DNA of 64,000 nt from Mytilus edulis (GCF_963676685.1 NC_092345.1:81161592-81225591), one strand, 5' to 3'; shown: positions 44,700 through 55,595, numbered from the stretch's first letter. Translations and numbers: made by a program. The notes: generated by a model from the letters alone, not told the origin.

Positions 44700-45930
44700 G
44701 TGGTGCTATGCAAACTAAGTTATAAACAGTATCCTATCAACAATCACTTATTTACACTTAATGCATTTTTATTAGACCTTACAAAACAAAAGGCCACTAT
44801 TTTAATTCATACCCTATGTATGAAGTTACCATCGAATAGGTTAAAAAAGAATCGGCCATTGTGTTAAAAAGCGTATTTATTGCATTTTACGTGATGATTT
44901 GTCCATAAAAATAAAAAATTAAATGTTTAGATTAAAAAAATATATAAACTATAATATCTGACAAAGTCATATACATCAGTGCGAGTTTGCTCAATTCTTT
45001 AATAAATGAATTAAATGTGTAAATACATGTTTTCTAATCATAATTTTAATCAGTATCATAACATTCAGTATAATGTATTACAGGTAATACTTTCAAAATC
45101 AAATATATCTAATTAAAAGAACATGGTTAATAAATACTCTTGTGTGTAAGAACAAGTATATACAAGTCGCAGTGGCAGTTAATATTGTGCATGACAACTC
45201 AGTCCAATAGTACTTCGCACGTTTCTATTTTTCATAATACTGTAATGCACGTAGACTCTTCTCTAGACAAAACCACTGTTTACAAGTATCAGGAATGGTT
45301 GACACTACTAAAAAATAGCGGAAAAAATATCGCAATTTTATTAGAAAAATAGACCGAAAAAAAAACAATTTCGTAACAAATTGAAAAATAATTTGTATGA
45401 ATTACAAATGGCCAAGTAATAACAACAAAGTTGTTGACCTTTTTCTCGTCAACTGAATACTTATACTTGTATAAAAAAAGTCCTACCCAAATATCGTACT
45501 GTTGTACAGCATTGATAGGATCATACGATATAGAATTAGAAATTAGCTTAAGCTAATCCAATATAATTCTTTAATATACGTTCATATCATTAGGTTGAAG
45601 ATGGAGTGAGTTCTATTGTATTAAGTTATCATTTTTCTTCTTTGCTGTCAATGAAGTATATTGTGGATACTGTATACGTTAACTTACTGGATGTATACGA
45701 ATTTTTATTTTGTATTTGTATTAATTTTGAAAAAGTAGAATATATGCCGTTTCTTTTGAAATACCCATGCTTTATGTTTTGTCACGACTTTTAAAACTAT
45801 TTTGACGTTTCTAACATTTCGATATAGACCGAAACAAATAACGTAAGCAAATTAAAGATTCGACTGAATGAAGACTGGATTTGATGAAAATGAATAAAAT
45901 TCCATCTTTGTGTGGAAATCAATCGCATAT
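44700..45930. other. No gene seen
   Basis: Upstream region of the membrane-protein gene. AT-rich, with no other supported feature. Confidence 0.4.
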
Positions 45931-45934
45931 AGAA

Positions 45935-46028
45935 ATGTATCGCTCCTACAATTAAAATGAAGTATTGTATTATTTTTCGAAATGAATCGTTCCTACAATT
46001 AAAATGAAGTATTGTATTATTTTTCGAC
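45935..46028. repeat. 47-bp direct duplication
   Basis: Two units of TCGCTCCTACAATTAAAATG... with 47-bp spacing, differing at one base (CGC/CGT) over most of their length. Confidence 0.9.
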
Positions 46029-46400
46029 GGTAAACATGAACTGCATAACGAAAGTATCAGAGTGGAATTTATCTCAACAATAATTTAAATTAAGGGGAAA
46101 AAACAGTTTTAAGTTATACACCATAAATGATTTTGCTACGTGGTATTTTTTTCTGAAAATGAATTGTTGCTGCTGCTTTTAAATGTTCTGTTAGTGACAT
46201 AAACTTAATATTAAGCTATTTGTGTCGATTTCACACCTGTTTATAAATTAATATAAAATCATCTTCATGTCATAAAGGTATCATAAATTTATTTATTATA
46301 TACTTAGTAGTAAATACAGATAAATTGTATGTGTAATACAATCATTGGCAAGCGTGCTGTATCAGCCACCCGTGATGATATCGATATCAGCACGGTTTCA
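46029..46400. other. No gene seen
   Basis: AT-rich spacer with TTTAGTAGTAAATACAG at about 46310, repeated at about 46735 on the other side of the foldback. Confidence 0.4.
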
Positions 46401-46412
46401 AAAGCTTTAATA

Positions 46413-46514
46413 ATCTGTATGACGTCACGTCATCGATTGCAGTCACTGTTGCACAGGCTTTCAAATCCCTAATCTGTATGACGTCATGTCAGACCTATAA
46501 TCTGTATGACGTCA
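46413..46514. repeat. Three AATCTGTATGACGTCA units
   Basis: TGACGTCA, the CRE/ATF consensus, is perfect at 46420-46427, 46479-46486 and 46507-46514, each in the same 16-bp word. A fourth lies at 47020-47027. They belong to the flank of the foldback element, so a regulatory role is unproven. Confidence 0.8.
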
Positions 46515-46557
46515 TGTTACATAAAAAACATCTACTTGAGCCATATGTATATAATAA

Positions 46558-46695
46558 AGTGTATATGATATGGCTTTTCCAATATCACACACCATATCAA
46601 CCCTCAACCAATATAGTCCCTCGAGCAGAGCTCTTGGGATTATATTGGTGTCTCGGGTTGATACGGATGCGATATAGAAAAAGCCATATGATATT
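46558..46695. mobile_element. Foldback element, copy 1
   Basis: About 62-bp imperfect arms: ATGATATGGCTTTTCCAATA with ATCAACCCTCAACCAATATA on the left against ATTGGTGTCTCGGGTTGAT and AAAAAGCCATATGATAT on the right. The centre is CTCGAGCAGAGCTCTTGGGA. The overlapping open frame of 150 codons (46478-46930) is an accident of the fold and the low-complexity right flank. Confidence 0.85.
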
Positions 46696-46797
46696 CTCTA
46701 TTTATCATAATTTTTTTATGTTTATTTATCATATGTTTAGTAGTAAATACAGTAGTTTTTCATATTTGATAAATAGCTTGCTGTTTAATCCATATCG

Positions 46798-46880
46798 CGC
46801 AACTTTGATGCGCACCCTTTATCGTTTACCCTTTATCACACCCCTACCCTTTATCGCATACCCTTTATCACCCCCCTTTA
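46798..46880. repeat. CCCTTTATCGCAT-type short tandem repeat
   Basis: Five or six units of ACCCTTTATCgcat, with decreasing fidelity, followed by a TTTA run. It may be derived from the foldback's flanking sequence. Confidence 0.75.
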
Positions 46881-46949
46881 TTTATTTATTTATTTTTTTT
46901 TTACATAAAGTCAGTTTTTTTTTTATGTAAGCTTAAGAAAAATTTTCCT

Positions 46950-47320
46950 CAAAAAAGGTCCAATAGAACGGTCATGCGGGCGTGACGCAATTTATTGAAT
47001 GACGTAATTGTTTGGTATGTGACGTCACGAACGTCAAGTTTTCATATTTTTTGGCACACTAAATGCAACTATAAAAAAATACAAAACACACAAAAAAATA
47101 CAAACAAAATATTTTTAAAACAACAGCACGCAAATTGTAAGGTAGCCCAGGTGCTTCGGATAAGTAATTGAGCAGTTCTTTTAAGGCCTTTGACACAAGA
47201 CAAAAGTAGAACTGAAGGTAACCCAGTGCTTTGAATCAGAAAACAGTTCATATAATATAATACTCTCCTGTTGAAATATATGATAAAGCGTATAAAACAT
47301 GGCAGAATCCGTATCGCATG
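46950..47320 (-). repeat. Body of the foldback-associated repeat, minus copy
   Basis: Read on the minus strand this matches 63230-63555 (+): TTTGTGTGTTTTGTAT, ATAGTTGCATTT, GTGTGCC and ATGACCGTTYTATT occur in the same order. A TGACGTCA lies at 47020. The two copies differ in many positions, so insertion is not recent. The minus-strand 86-codon frame is not a gene. Confidence 0.75.
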
Positions 47321-47428
47321 CCGTATCACCCTCGACCAATATCATCCCTCGGGCCTAAAGGCCCTTGGGCTGATATCGGTATCTCGGGATGATACGACAT
47401 ATGATACGGATTCTGCCATGTATTATTC
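47295..47428. mobile_element. Foldback element, copy 2
   Basis: Arms ACATGGCAGAATCCGTATCG, then CGTATCACCCTCGACCAATA, pair with ATATCGGTATCTCGGGATGA, then ATACGGATTCTGCCATGT. The centre is CTCGGGCCTAAAGGCCCTTG. The design and spelling (ATCACCCTCGACCAATAT against ATCAACCCTCAACCAATAT) make it a relative of copy 1. A half copy of its left outer side is at 63186-63250. Confidence 0.9.
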
Positions 47429-47603
47429 TCTATATAAACAATACATTTAAAATATGGTTTCTTATTTTATTGAAGCATCTCAATTTATTGTCTGTTTATT
47501 TAATAATTTACAACAGTAATACATAACAAATACAGTAAAAATGGTATTTCTTGGTTCACACTTTGTCTACGCTGGTAAATACTTCTTTAAATGTATATTG
47601 GTT

Positions 47604-49097
47604 TTATAATGTTACAGTATCTTTATATTCTTTTCTTTTAAATGTACAATTAGCTATTTCTAGTGAATCAATAAATCGACAGTTCCTGAATACAACACCA
47701 AGAACATTCTTTGTAAGTTTCTTACAATCAGTCAGTCTTAAATTCCTTAAATCTGGACATATGCATGACAATGCAATGATAACTGAATCCTCAACATTTA
47801 ATGAACCAATGAAATTTACTGATTTCATATGTGAGTGGTCAGTCTTCTGAGGTTTTTGTACACATTCTGATCTTGTATTTGATATCCCTTGCTTGTTGCT
47901 TGCTGTATCGATGCTTTGGATAGATGGACAAGATGCTAGTTCAAACGATTGCAAACAACAGCATAACTTTATGATACGAAATACTACTTCGCTTGTTATG
48001 TTATTGTTTCCACTCAAGCTAATTTCCCTCAATTTCAAAGGCACGTTCGACGTCCAGATTTTATCGGGTAACAAAACATGGGAATTCACTTTTGGGCAAA
48101 ATGAAACATTAAGCTTGATAAGCATCGAGCACTTTTTAAATATATTAGCGATTCCTCTGTTTTCCATGCCCATACATTGTTTCAAATTAAGAACTTTTAA
48201 ATGTTTAAACTTGCTAGAAATGAGCTGTACTGTGAAATTTGTTAAGTTAGGTATATTGCCAATATGCACGTTTTCTAAATGAATGCAGTTCATTGCTAAA
48301 TGTCTAATTCCCACATCAGTGATATAAAAGCAATTATTGATATTAATTAGTTTTAAAAATGGACAAGTTTTTGATATATGATAGAGTGATTCGTCTGTTA
48401 TAGAAGTTGTTGGAAGTCCAAGTTCTGTTAACGAACAATTGTCCGTAAGGGATAGGAATGCATCATTATCAATTTTAATATTTACATTGAAAAAATAAAG
48501 CTTAAGCGAATGTAATGTATGACAGTTTTTCAACAAGTAACTAAGCAGCTCGTTATCGAGGCTTTTAACGTGCAATCTCACTTTTTGCAGGTTATCCATT
48601 TTTCCCAATGCCAAAATTGTTTCGCGGAATTGCTGAAATGGTCCGCTGTATTTCCATTCAAATGTGTCTAATTTCAATCCAGAAAATGCAGACAGAACGA
48701 GTTTGTTGTCAAAAGCAGACGAAAAGTACACCTTTTCTAATCGTGGATAACGCAAGTTTGGTTCCCCTAATACTGATACTGTTGTTTTACATAAAGTATT
48801 CAAATGGAGTGTCTTCAAAGTGAGAAACTGCCAAATGTCGTTTTTAAAAATTGTCTGTAATAGACGAGGATCAACTTTCAAAATTTTAACATGATCTTGT
48901 ACCCTCTTTAAGTTAGAAACCATTGCCTGTTTTTCCGTCTGGTTGAAGCCTAGAGTTAGATCCACCGTCTGCCATAAGTCAGCAGAATGTGACAAAGTAT
49001 ACCAACGTCTACACACTGTTCTCACTTCTAACAATAAAAGTTGATGTGGCAGAAAGGAAAATATTTCCACTATGACATCATCAGGTAATCCCTCCAT
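47604..49097 (-). CDS. F-box/leucine-rich-repeat protein
   Basis: A 497-residue cytoplasmic or nuclear protein expected to be the substrate-recognition subunit of an SCF (Skp1-Cullin1-F-box) ubiquitin ligase. The F-box spans about 2-42 (LPDDVIVEIFSFLP, then VCRRWYTLSHSADLWQTVDL), where Skp1 binds. The rest is a run of Cys-containing LRRs of the FBXL type, clearest at about 220-350 (LFLKLININNCFYITDVGI, IKLNVSFCPKV) and at 430-490 (LRNLRLTDCKKLTKNVL). The 390-425 region is a polar insert. The start is the ATG at 49097. TTTTGCAG six bases before it is a strong 3' splice site, so an untranslated exon lies upstream. The extension to 49109 begins with a TTG and is not used. A 36-bp inverted copy of this start region is at 49335. 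The substrate is not predictable. Confidence 0.9.
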   Translation of the reverse strand: MEGLPDDVIVEIFSFLPHQLLLLEVRTVCRRWYTLSHSADLWQTVDLTLGFNQTEKQAMVSNLKRVQDHVKILKVDPRLLQTIFKNDIWQFLTLKTLHLNTLCKTTVSVLGEPNLRYPRLEKVYFSSAFDNKLVLSAFSGLKLDTFEWKYSGPFQQFRETILALGKMDNLQKVRLHVKSLDNELLSYLLKNCHTLHSLKLYFFNVNIKIDNDAFLSLTDNCSLTELGLPTTSITDESLYHISKTCPFLKLININNCFYITDVGIRHLAMNCIHLENVHIGNIPNLTNFTVQLISSKFKHLKVLNLKQCMGMENRGIANIFKKCSMLIKLNVSFCPKVNSHVLLPDKIWTSNVPLKLREISLSGNNNITSEVVFRIIKLCCCLQSFELASCPSIQSIDTASNKQGISNTRSECVQKPQKTDHSHMKSVNFIGSLNVEDSVIIALSCICPDLRNLRLTDCKKLTKNVLGVVFRNCRFIDSLEIANCTFKRKEYKDTVTL

Positions 49098-49334
49098 GTT
49101 AACCTGCAAAACAGACAGTTACTAACTCGTAATTATTACAAATGTTATGTACTGTTCAGAAAAGCAAATCACAAAACACAAAATATAACACATCAACATC
49201 AACAACCGCTGAATTACAGGAACGGCTACAAACTAATGTCTTTTAGACCCACGTTTACCGACAGACACATTGATGATGTGTTATCCATTTTTTTGCTGTT
49301 GTTGTTTTGGTTTAGACAAAAACATATTAGTTTG
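49098..49334. other. Upstream intron or 5' flank of the F-box gene
   Basis: On the minus strand the stretch before the start has TTAGTAAC and TCTGTTTTGCAG, giving a branch-point and acceptor arrangement. No other feature. Confidence 0.4.
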
Positions 49335-49370
49335 TTGCAGGTTAACATGGAGGAATAACCTGATGGTATT
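49335..49370 (+). repeat. Inverted 36-bp copy of the F-box gene's splice-acceptor and start region
   Basis: TTGCAGGTTAACATGGAGG (19 identical bases) followed by ATAACCTGATG matches the minus-strand start of the F-box gene (TTGCAGGTTAACATGGAGG, then GATTACCTGATG). It lies about 235 bp upstream of the start codon and in the opposite orientation. Confidence 0.85.
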
Positions 49371-49439
49371 AAATATCAAACCTGGTTCCTTTTGTTAGCT
49401 ATTATTCGTCTGTTTCTCTGTCCTATATTTTCTCCCATT

Positions 49440-49590
49440 TATTTGTATTGTAGTCCTGTCATTTAATGTTGCCATTTTAACTTAACATTGCCATAACAGT
49501 GGGAGGTTTGGCATGCCACAAAACCAGGTTCAACCCTCCATTTTTTTTTATGTCCTGTACCAAGTCAGGAAAATGGCCACTGTTATATTT
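49440..49590 (+). repeat. Repeat family C, upstream part
   Basis: GTGGGAGGTTTGG, CCTGTACCAAGTCAGG and the preceding GTAGTCCTGTCATTTAATGT align with 19885-19995 and 39800-39930. Confidence 0.65.
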
Positions 49591-49894
49591 CCCGATTTTC
49601 TTTTATCTCTGATATACATACTGTGGTAGTGCACATTTATTTAATATTAAAATTGGATAATTAACGTTTGATTAAATTCAAACCTTTCTTAAATTCTGTG
49701 CATGTACTTAGTCATGCAATCTGGACTGTGCGTGTTGTTGCTGTTTGTCTGTGTACACCTATTTTGGAGAAGTCGGGTGTTGGCGGTTGTTGTAGGTTAG
49801 TATATAACCACGGATATTGTGCAGTTGAAGTAACTAAATTATTCCCTTCCCCTTTTCCTTTATTGAGAAATTATCGAATAACTTTATGACTTGT

Positions 49895-50195
49895 ACTTAT
49901 CATGCGCAACAAAGCGGGTGCAGCAAGTGAAGCAGGACTTGTTAAACCTCACCTTTCGTTATTAATGGCATATTACCATTTAATTTAGCAAACAAGCAGT
50001 TGCAGCAAGTGGAACAGGACCTGTTTACCATACCGGAGCACTCTGAGTCTCAGATCACCCGTAGTTATTAGTTGGATTCGTGTTTCTAAGTCTAAAGTAT
50101 TTTGTGTATTGTTTAGTGGACCTGTCGGTCTTTTTGGCCGTCTTCCTTTTTTGCTATGGCGTTGTCATCTTCTACTCTATGAGTTTAGTTTCATC
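49895..50195 (+). mobile_element. Penelope-like tail A, degraded
   Basis: GAAGCAGGACTTGTTAAAC, GTGGAACAGGACCTG and ATGGCGTTGTCATC follow the order of tail A with many changes. A short duplication of the beginning (GCAGCAAGTG appears twice) is present. Confidence 0.65.
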
Positions 50196-50199
50196 TGCC

Positions 50200-50930
50200 T
50201 CTTTTTGTGTATCTGTAATACTGTGTAACTACAACATTCGATTTTCTTGAATTTAAAATATTATTCGATTGAATATTAAAACACCTCTTTTATATCCTTG
50301 TGTGTTTCCGTTCAATCATAATATTATTAATATCATTAAACTGCGTTGTACAGTCGTGACAAATTTCGTGGTACTTACGTACTTAGATTTTGTCATCTTC
50401 ATCAAATAACGAGTCATTATTGTAATTTCTCAACATGATCAAATTAATAAAATCGGACATTAAGGTTAAATTATTATTATAATTAAATTAAACAAATATA
50501 TTACCTGATCTTGTGTATTTCATAATACTTCAGGTAAAGATAAAAATAGACTATATATTTCGTAATAGTCCGGCTTTCAATTCATGTTTACGAAAATATC
50601 GTGAATGTTATTTATGTAGTTTATACTTAGAGTATCTGAAAAAATAGATTAAACACGGTAAGGGGCGATTATTTTAAGATTGCTTTTTGTGAGAAAAATA
50701 GAGCTATCAAGATACTTTATACCTAAAATGTATCTGCCACATCAATCTTGGCACGTCAATATTTAAACCAATTGACCCGATGCATTCCTTTGACCCTGGA
50801 CATTCCTTAGGGGACGACCGTTTAATTTTCTGAGAATTGAGGGGAGGAGAAATCCAACATGAATACGGTGGTCTTGTAAGAACATAAATGAACATTATGC
50901 AGCATTAAATACAGGAAATTAGTACACATT
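50200..50930. other. No gene seen
   Basis: AT-rich spacer with nothing supported. Confidence 0.4.
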
Positions 50931-50934
50931 TTTG

Positions 50935-51057
50935 TTTAGGGGCCAGCTGAAGTGCGGGATTTTCTCACTGCATCGAGGACCCATTGGTGGCCTTCGGCTG
51001 TTGTTGTCTTAGGTAGGGTTGTTGCTTCTTTGACACATTCCCTATTTCCATTCTCAA
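50935..51057 (+). mobile_element. Penelope-like tail B, end part
   Basis: TTTAGGGGCCAGCTGAAG, GGATTTTCTCACTGCATCGA and TCTTTGACACATTCCCTATT match the end of the tail at 14790-14930 with a deletion around the GACGCCTCC word. It is a solo 3' fragment. Confidence 0.8.
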
Positions 51058-51059
51058 TT

Positions 51060-51765
51060 AAAGAAAATAAATGTGTAGAAAAGTAAACATAGATCAGCCG
51101 ACTGAGCAACAGATGATTATTAATATTCAGACAGCGTAAATTAGCTCCTCCCCTAAAAACAAAATAAATGAATGCATGATCGTCCACATAACGTTTTTTT
51201 TTTTACTTTAAAAACATCTGATTAAAAAAATCGCCATGCCTAAATTGTTTTTGGAATGGTATCCCAGAGTCTATTACAAATAGCTCGTTTGAAATTTAAA
51301 AAAAAAAGTTGGATAAAGAATTAACTAATTCACAACCAACAGTTGGCATGAACTTGTCCGTCAATAATAAGTTTAAAGCTTCCAACAAAACTTCAAATAA
51401 AACGACGGAGACAAAGACTTACCATGTATTTTATATCAAACATGTGACAGTCATCATGTGTACGTGTTACTAAAACTAACGTGGCTTAAAATAAAATGTC
51501 TTAAAAACTTTGGAAACTATTGAACCAGACATAACAGGATATAACAGAACAGATTTTTGTAAGTACTATCTATAAAGACTATATATATTGAACAATTAAG
51601 TCTATGTATATTTAACATTTTGTTTATACTAGAGTTTTAAACTAACTTTTTTGTAAGGTATTTACTATAAAATCTATTTATATTTAGCAATTTACAAACT
51701 TTTACAAACTCACATCATAGTGTTTTAAAAGCATTCAAGTATTGGGTCGTTTAAAACTGTCAATA
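51060..51765. other. No gene seen
   Basis: AT-rich DNA with nothing supported. Confidence 0.4.
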
Positions 51766-51794
51766 ATTCGGAAAAGTTTTTTGTAAATGTACAG

Positions 51795-52030
51795 AAAACG
51801 GGGATGAGATTTTATTTAAGAATTGAATGCTGCTTTTTGTAAATTTATTGGGGTGTAAAAGCGTTGACCGAAGTACATTTTGTATGAAGCGCGGTAAAAG
51901 CGTTGACCGAAGTACATTTTGTATGAAGCGCGGAAGCGCTTCATACTAAAAATGTGCGCACGGTCAACGCTTTTACAACCCTATAAAGTTACAAAAAGAA
52001 GCATTCAATACTTATAATTACATTTTTTTA
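51795..52030. mobile_element. Foldback element with an internal 39-bp duplication
   Basis: GAATGCTGCTTTTTGTAAAT, then GGGGTGTAAAAGCGTTGACC, pairs with GGTCAACGCTTTTACAACCC, then GTTACAAAAAGAAGCATTC. Inside the left arm the unit GTAAAAGCGTTGACCGAAGT, continuing ACATTTTGTATGAAGCGCG, is repeated exactly (two copies in 51857-51932). The centre GAAGCGCGGAAGCGCTTC is itself self-complementary. Confidence 0.85.
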
Positions 52031-52044
52031 GCTAGAATCATGAA

Positions 52045-53130
52045 AACACAATTTTTATCAAGTTTTCATTTAATTTACCTGTGCACTTTATCGTGGGACC
52101 TCGTGTCATCATGAATGATAAATGTTATTGTCTAATACAATTGTTTCAGGAATAGCACGAGATGTGCAGTTGGCCAATCAGAATAACGTATTATAATGAA
52201 ACATACATCTAATGTAATTATTCAGACATAAAATCGGAAATTGATAATTAACCCTGGAATTCTATAAGATGACGTCTTTTTTTAAAGGACTTTGATGCAT
52301 ACTTTTACTTCTTATAAAATATGTTCCGAGTCATCTGACCATCAACATTCCTCCCCTTTTTCGAAATAGACACGCATTGAAGAATGGAGTCCTGGCACTT
52401 TTTTGAAAAAATCCTATAATTTGCACAAACTGTTGTGAAGCTAAAATGCAGAATAAATATTGCTATATTGGAAATACAGACTAATTTATTTTTCTGATAG
52501 GAATATTCTCCAATGTCATGCAATATCACGCAATAGTCCTTTTATAATATACACAACACAGCTTATCTTTTCTTTTTGTACATGAATATATAACGCAATC
52601 TCTACATAAATAAATGATGATATAGATTACGAGATATTGTAAAGATCAATTTAATACTTATTCTAAACCGCAAACGCAATTTTCAGTGCGGCATGCTTGA
52701 TCGCAGAACAAGCAATTTTTACAATTGGTAGTTTGAGGTAAGAAAAGATTATAGACATCCCATTATAAAGAAGAATGACCCAAAGAATATCCGGCGATTT
52801 TATCACACATGAAGGAAATAAGAAATTTTCTCATGACGATGGACACAGTTTGGGAACGGAACTTTACGGTTTTTAATATTTTGGTAATTCGGGAGACTGT
52901 CAAGCGGGGCACCGACATTTGAATGATAATAAGTTTATAAATGGAACGTTTAATGAACTCAAATGTTACTATAAAACGTTTCTGCTTCAATATTTGGTAT
53001 CTAAAATATTCAATATGTAGATATGAACCAATCAAATAATAAAAACAAGATATTCCATAGAACGCTGGAGCTCGAAGTAACTGATTGACCAAAACTATCA
53101 CACAACAGCGATAAAAAAAATCCATTGAAA
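52045..53130. other. No gene seen
   Basis: The 120-codon minus-strand frame at 52763-53125 has no recognisable family and poor gene context. I leave it unassigned. Confidence 0.35.
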
Positions 53131-53134
53131 AACC

Positions 53135-54402
53135 GGGGCCGTGTCAATGAAAGTATCCTAGGATATGTCCTAAGATATGTCTTAGGACATTATTTAGGAT
53201 GGTCTTAGGACGTGTCTGAGACATGTCTTAGGATGTAAAACAAAGCTATCTTAGGACAGTCCTAACTACGGTGGTCCTAGGACCATCCTAACATATTTAT
53301 TTAATTGAAAAAAATATGTACATTCAATGACATATATTTTATTGTATTTCACCACAGGTGTAAAGGAAAACAATTAACGCAAAATAAAAGTTTTAACGTT
53401 ATACTAGTAAATACGTTATTATACACGATAAAAAAAATTGAATGAATTGCATACGACAACACAATTAAATAGTCACACAACTTTGTTAAATGAGATATTC
53501 GTGCTACAATTTAATGTTAGAATGTAAATTGTTTTGTCTTTGGGTCCACTTGATTTCATTGCATGTATTGAATAAGGATTAAGTAAAAGGAAGTAATTTT
53601 TCCCCACATTTAAATTAACATTGCACCGTTTGATTAGATGCAAAAAATGTTACTCGTGTTAATAAAAAAAAAGCAAAAAAGCACAACGCCATTTATTCTA
53701 TATACAAAATGTATGAGCGTATCGATATGATATTCTGTTTTTTGGTTTCTCCATATATCGCCTATTGTTCGCTGCCTTATTGTTCGCTAGCTTCAGCCTG
53801 GTTCGTCAAACATACTTTTTGGAGAGTTACTATGTCCATTTCATATAAATTTGTGTATAGGAAAGCAATTTTAGTTTATAGTACAGCACTTCACCAAAAG
53901 ACTAGTCCGCATTATCTCAAAGTTTTTAGATATGTACATCAAGTAAGTTCTAGTACACCCACACACATTTCTTGTAATATGTTTATTATTCCAAAAACTC
54001 GAACTAAATACTATGAACGCTTTTTTTTTTATATCTGGAAGTATTTTAAATATTAAATTTGTCTACAAATTGAAAATAATTTTAACACAATTGAATATTT
54101 AACAAATATTGAAAAAAAAAATGTTTAATTAGTTTATTTTTATAACATTATAATAGTTTAGTATTGTATTAGTATTTTTATTAATAAATTTATACCATAT
54201 TTGTTGTTTTTATTTCGTTTAAGAACATCGCAATCTTTAGGACTATCCTAAGACACCTATTTATATATCCTAACTTTAGGACCAAATTTAGGACATATCT
54301 TATTTTAGGACACCTTCGTTAACCTGACTTAGGACTAAGACGTGTCCTAAGACCATCCTAAGACATGTCCTAGTCCTAGGACAGCTTCGTTGGCACGGCC
54401 CC
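53135..54402. mobile_element. 1.27-kb TIR element with AGGACATGTCCTA-type subterminal arrays
   Basis: Ends GGGGCCGTGTCAATGAAAG (53135) and CTTCGTTGGCACGGCCCC (ending 54402) are inverted. Beside each end, within about 150 bp, TCCTAAGACATGTCCTAGGA-type words are repeated many times in both orientations. The inside is AT-rich, with a 115-codon open frame (53709-54056) that does not look like a transposase, so it is non-autonomous. I could not find a target duplication. Confidence 0.9.
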
Positions 54403-54404
54403 CG

Positions 54405-54860
54405 ATCGTTACAACCAGGTATTTGACATGCACCTCTTTTGATATAAAGTAATAACTGATGGGAAGTTTAAAAGCCCTATTTATTATCTCAAGTCGGATA
54501 TCTTATTTACTGTACAAGCGCTTGCGAGTTTACTGTACAATCATTTGGACCTTTTCTGTTATATATGTATTTTCTGTAACGATCAACCAGGTCATGATGG
54601 TTGTCTTTTCTTTTAGCAAAATATCGATATCAATACAATCCAAACTTTTCTGATTGGATTCAATTAATTCATATCCTCCAGAACTAGAAATTAAAAAATC
54701 AGACATGGCTTCCTTTGCCTCTTTTTTTATACTTATACCTCGAATTCGACATAAGCGGTCATCTCAATAAAAAATCTGTGTCAAACGGGACGATCTTAAT
54801 TTTGAAATTATTAATTTTACTTACCCTAGTATCAATATACCAACTTCACCTGCATATGTG
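54405..54860. other. No gene seen
   Basis: Nothing supported. Confidence 0.35.
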
Positions 54861-54865
54861 ATATG

Positions 54866-55070
54866 AATTATCCCAACTCATTCGGAGTCAAGAGCTTGCA
54901 ACTGCTACTCAGACCTTGTAAAACGTCACCAGAGTATCAGCAGAAAGTTGATGAACATGGGGTATGTCAAAGAACGTCTCGTCCTTTTTCTAAAATAGTT
55001 CATCGGAAGATTGTAACAGTTGATAAATATTCCGTATCAACTTCACAAATACTACACGATGGATTTGAAG
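54866..55070 (+). pseudogene. Penelope-like reverse transcriptase, C-terminal fragment
   Basis: In one frame it reads RACNCYSDLVKRHQSISRKL, MNMGYVKERLVLFLK, stop, FIGRL, stop, then a shifted continuation. This corresponds to the RACxxYxDFL...LTRKLLNQ...FYGRHHELVDKY region of other copies. The family is not the same as the 13.3 or 31 kb copies, because the conserved residues differ in detail. Confidence 0.75.
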
Positions 55071-55254
55071 CATGGATTCTAGGTACTGACATTGTTTATC
55101 ATTTTACTAACCTGTTATACTATTAGTATTCTCTTATTTTTAATTGTAAATTATTATTATCGCTTTTAGTCTATTGTTGGTAGTATCAATTTGACGTGGC
55201 TCGGTACTTATACATCCCGTTATTGTGTTACTGTAGTGTGCTAAATTATTTTCT

Positions 55255-55595
55255 CTAATTCTTCGTCAATTTATCCCTTTCTGTACCCATTGTATAAAAA
55301 AAATCAACGTGTGGTTCGTTTGATCTCAGTACTTCATTGGTTAAAATCCGATTATGACGTCGATTTTCTTGGTTTCCTCTGAAATTTCTATTGTGACGGC
55401 ATGAAAAAAGGCGACCATGACTGATGACGTTACATAGAAAGAACACATCTTTTTGCAGATCATTGGAAAAGAAGGTATAAGTTTGCCTGCATAGCCTGCA
55501 TAATGTTAGAAAATCATTAGAGAAACAGATTCTACCACCAAATCTCGTGTAATACGATATTTATCCACTCTCGACCACCCGATGCAACCCGTGTC
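55255..55595 (-). repeat. Dispersed repeat family G, copy 2, inverted
   Basis: The reverse of 12555-12860, sharing TGCCGTCACAATAG, GGATAAATATCGTATTACAC and ATCTGCAAAAAGATGTGTTC. The open frame here is in a different place and not a gene. Confidence 0.8.

Noticed and set aside
46478..46930. 150-codon frame across the foldback region
   Set aside because: It is created by the hairpin arms and the TTTA-rich flank and has no domain.
47893..48823. Plus-strand frames inside the F-box gene
   Set aside because: Shadows of the LRR coding region on the other strand.
52763..53125. 120-codon minus-strand frame beside the TIR element
   Set aside because: No recognisable family, poor start context and atypical composition. 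It stops next to the TIR, so it is probably chance.
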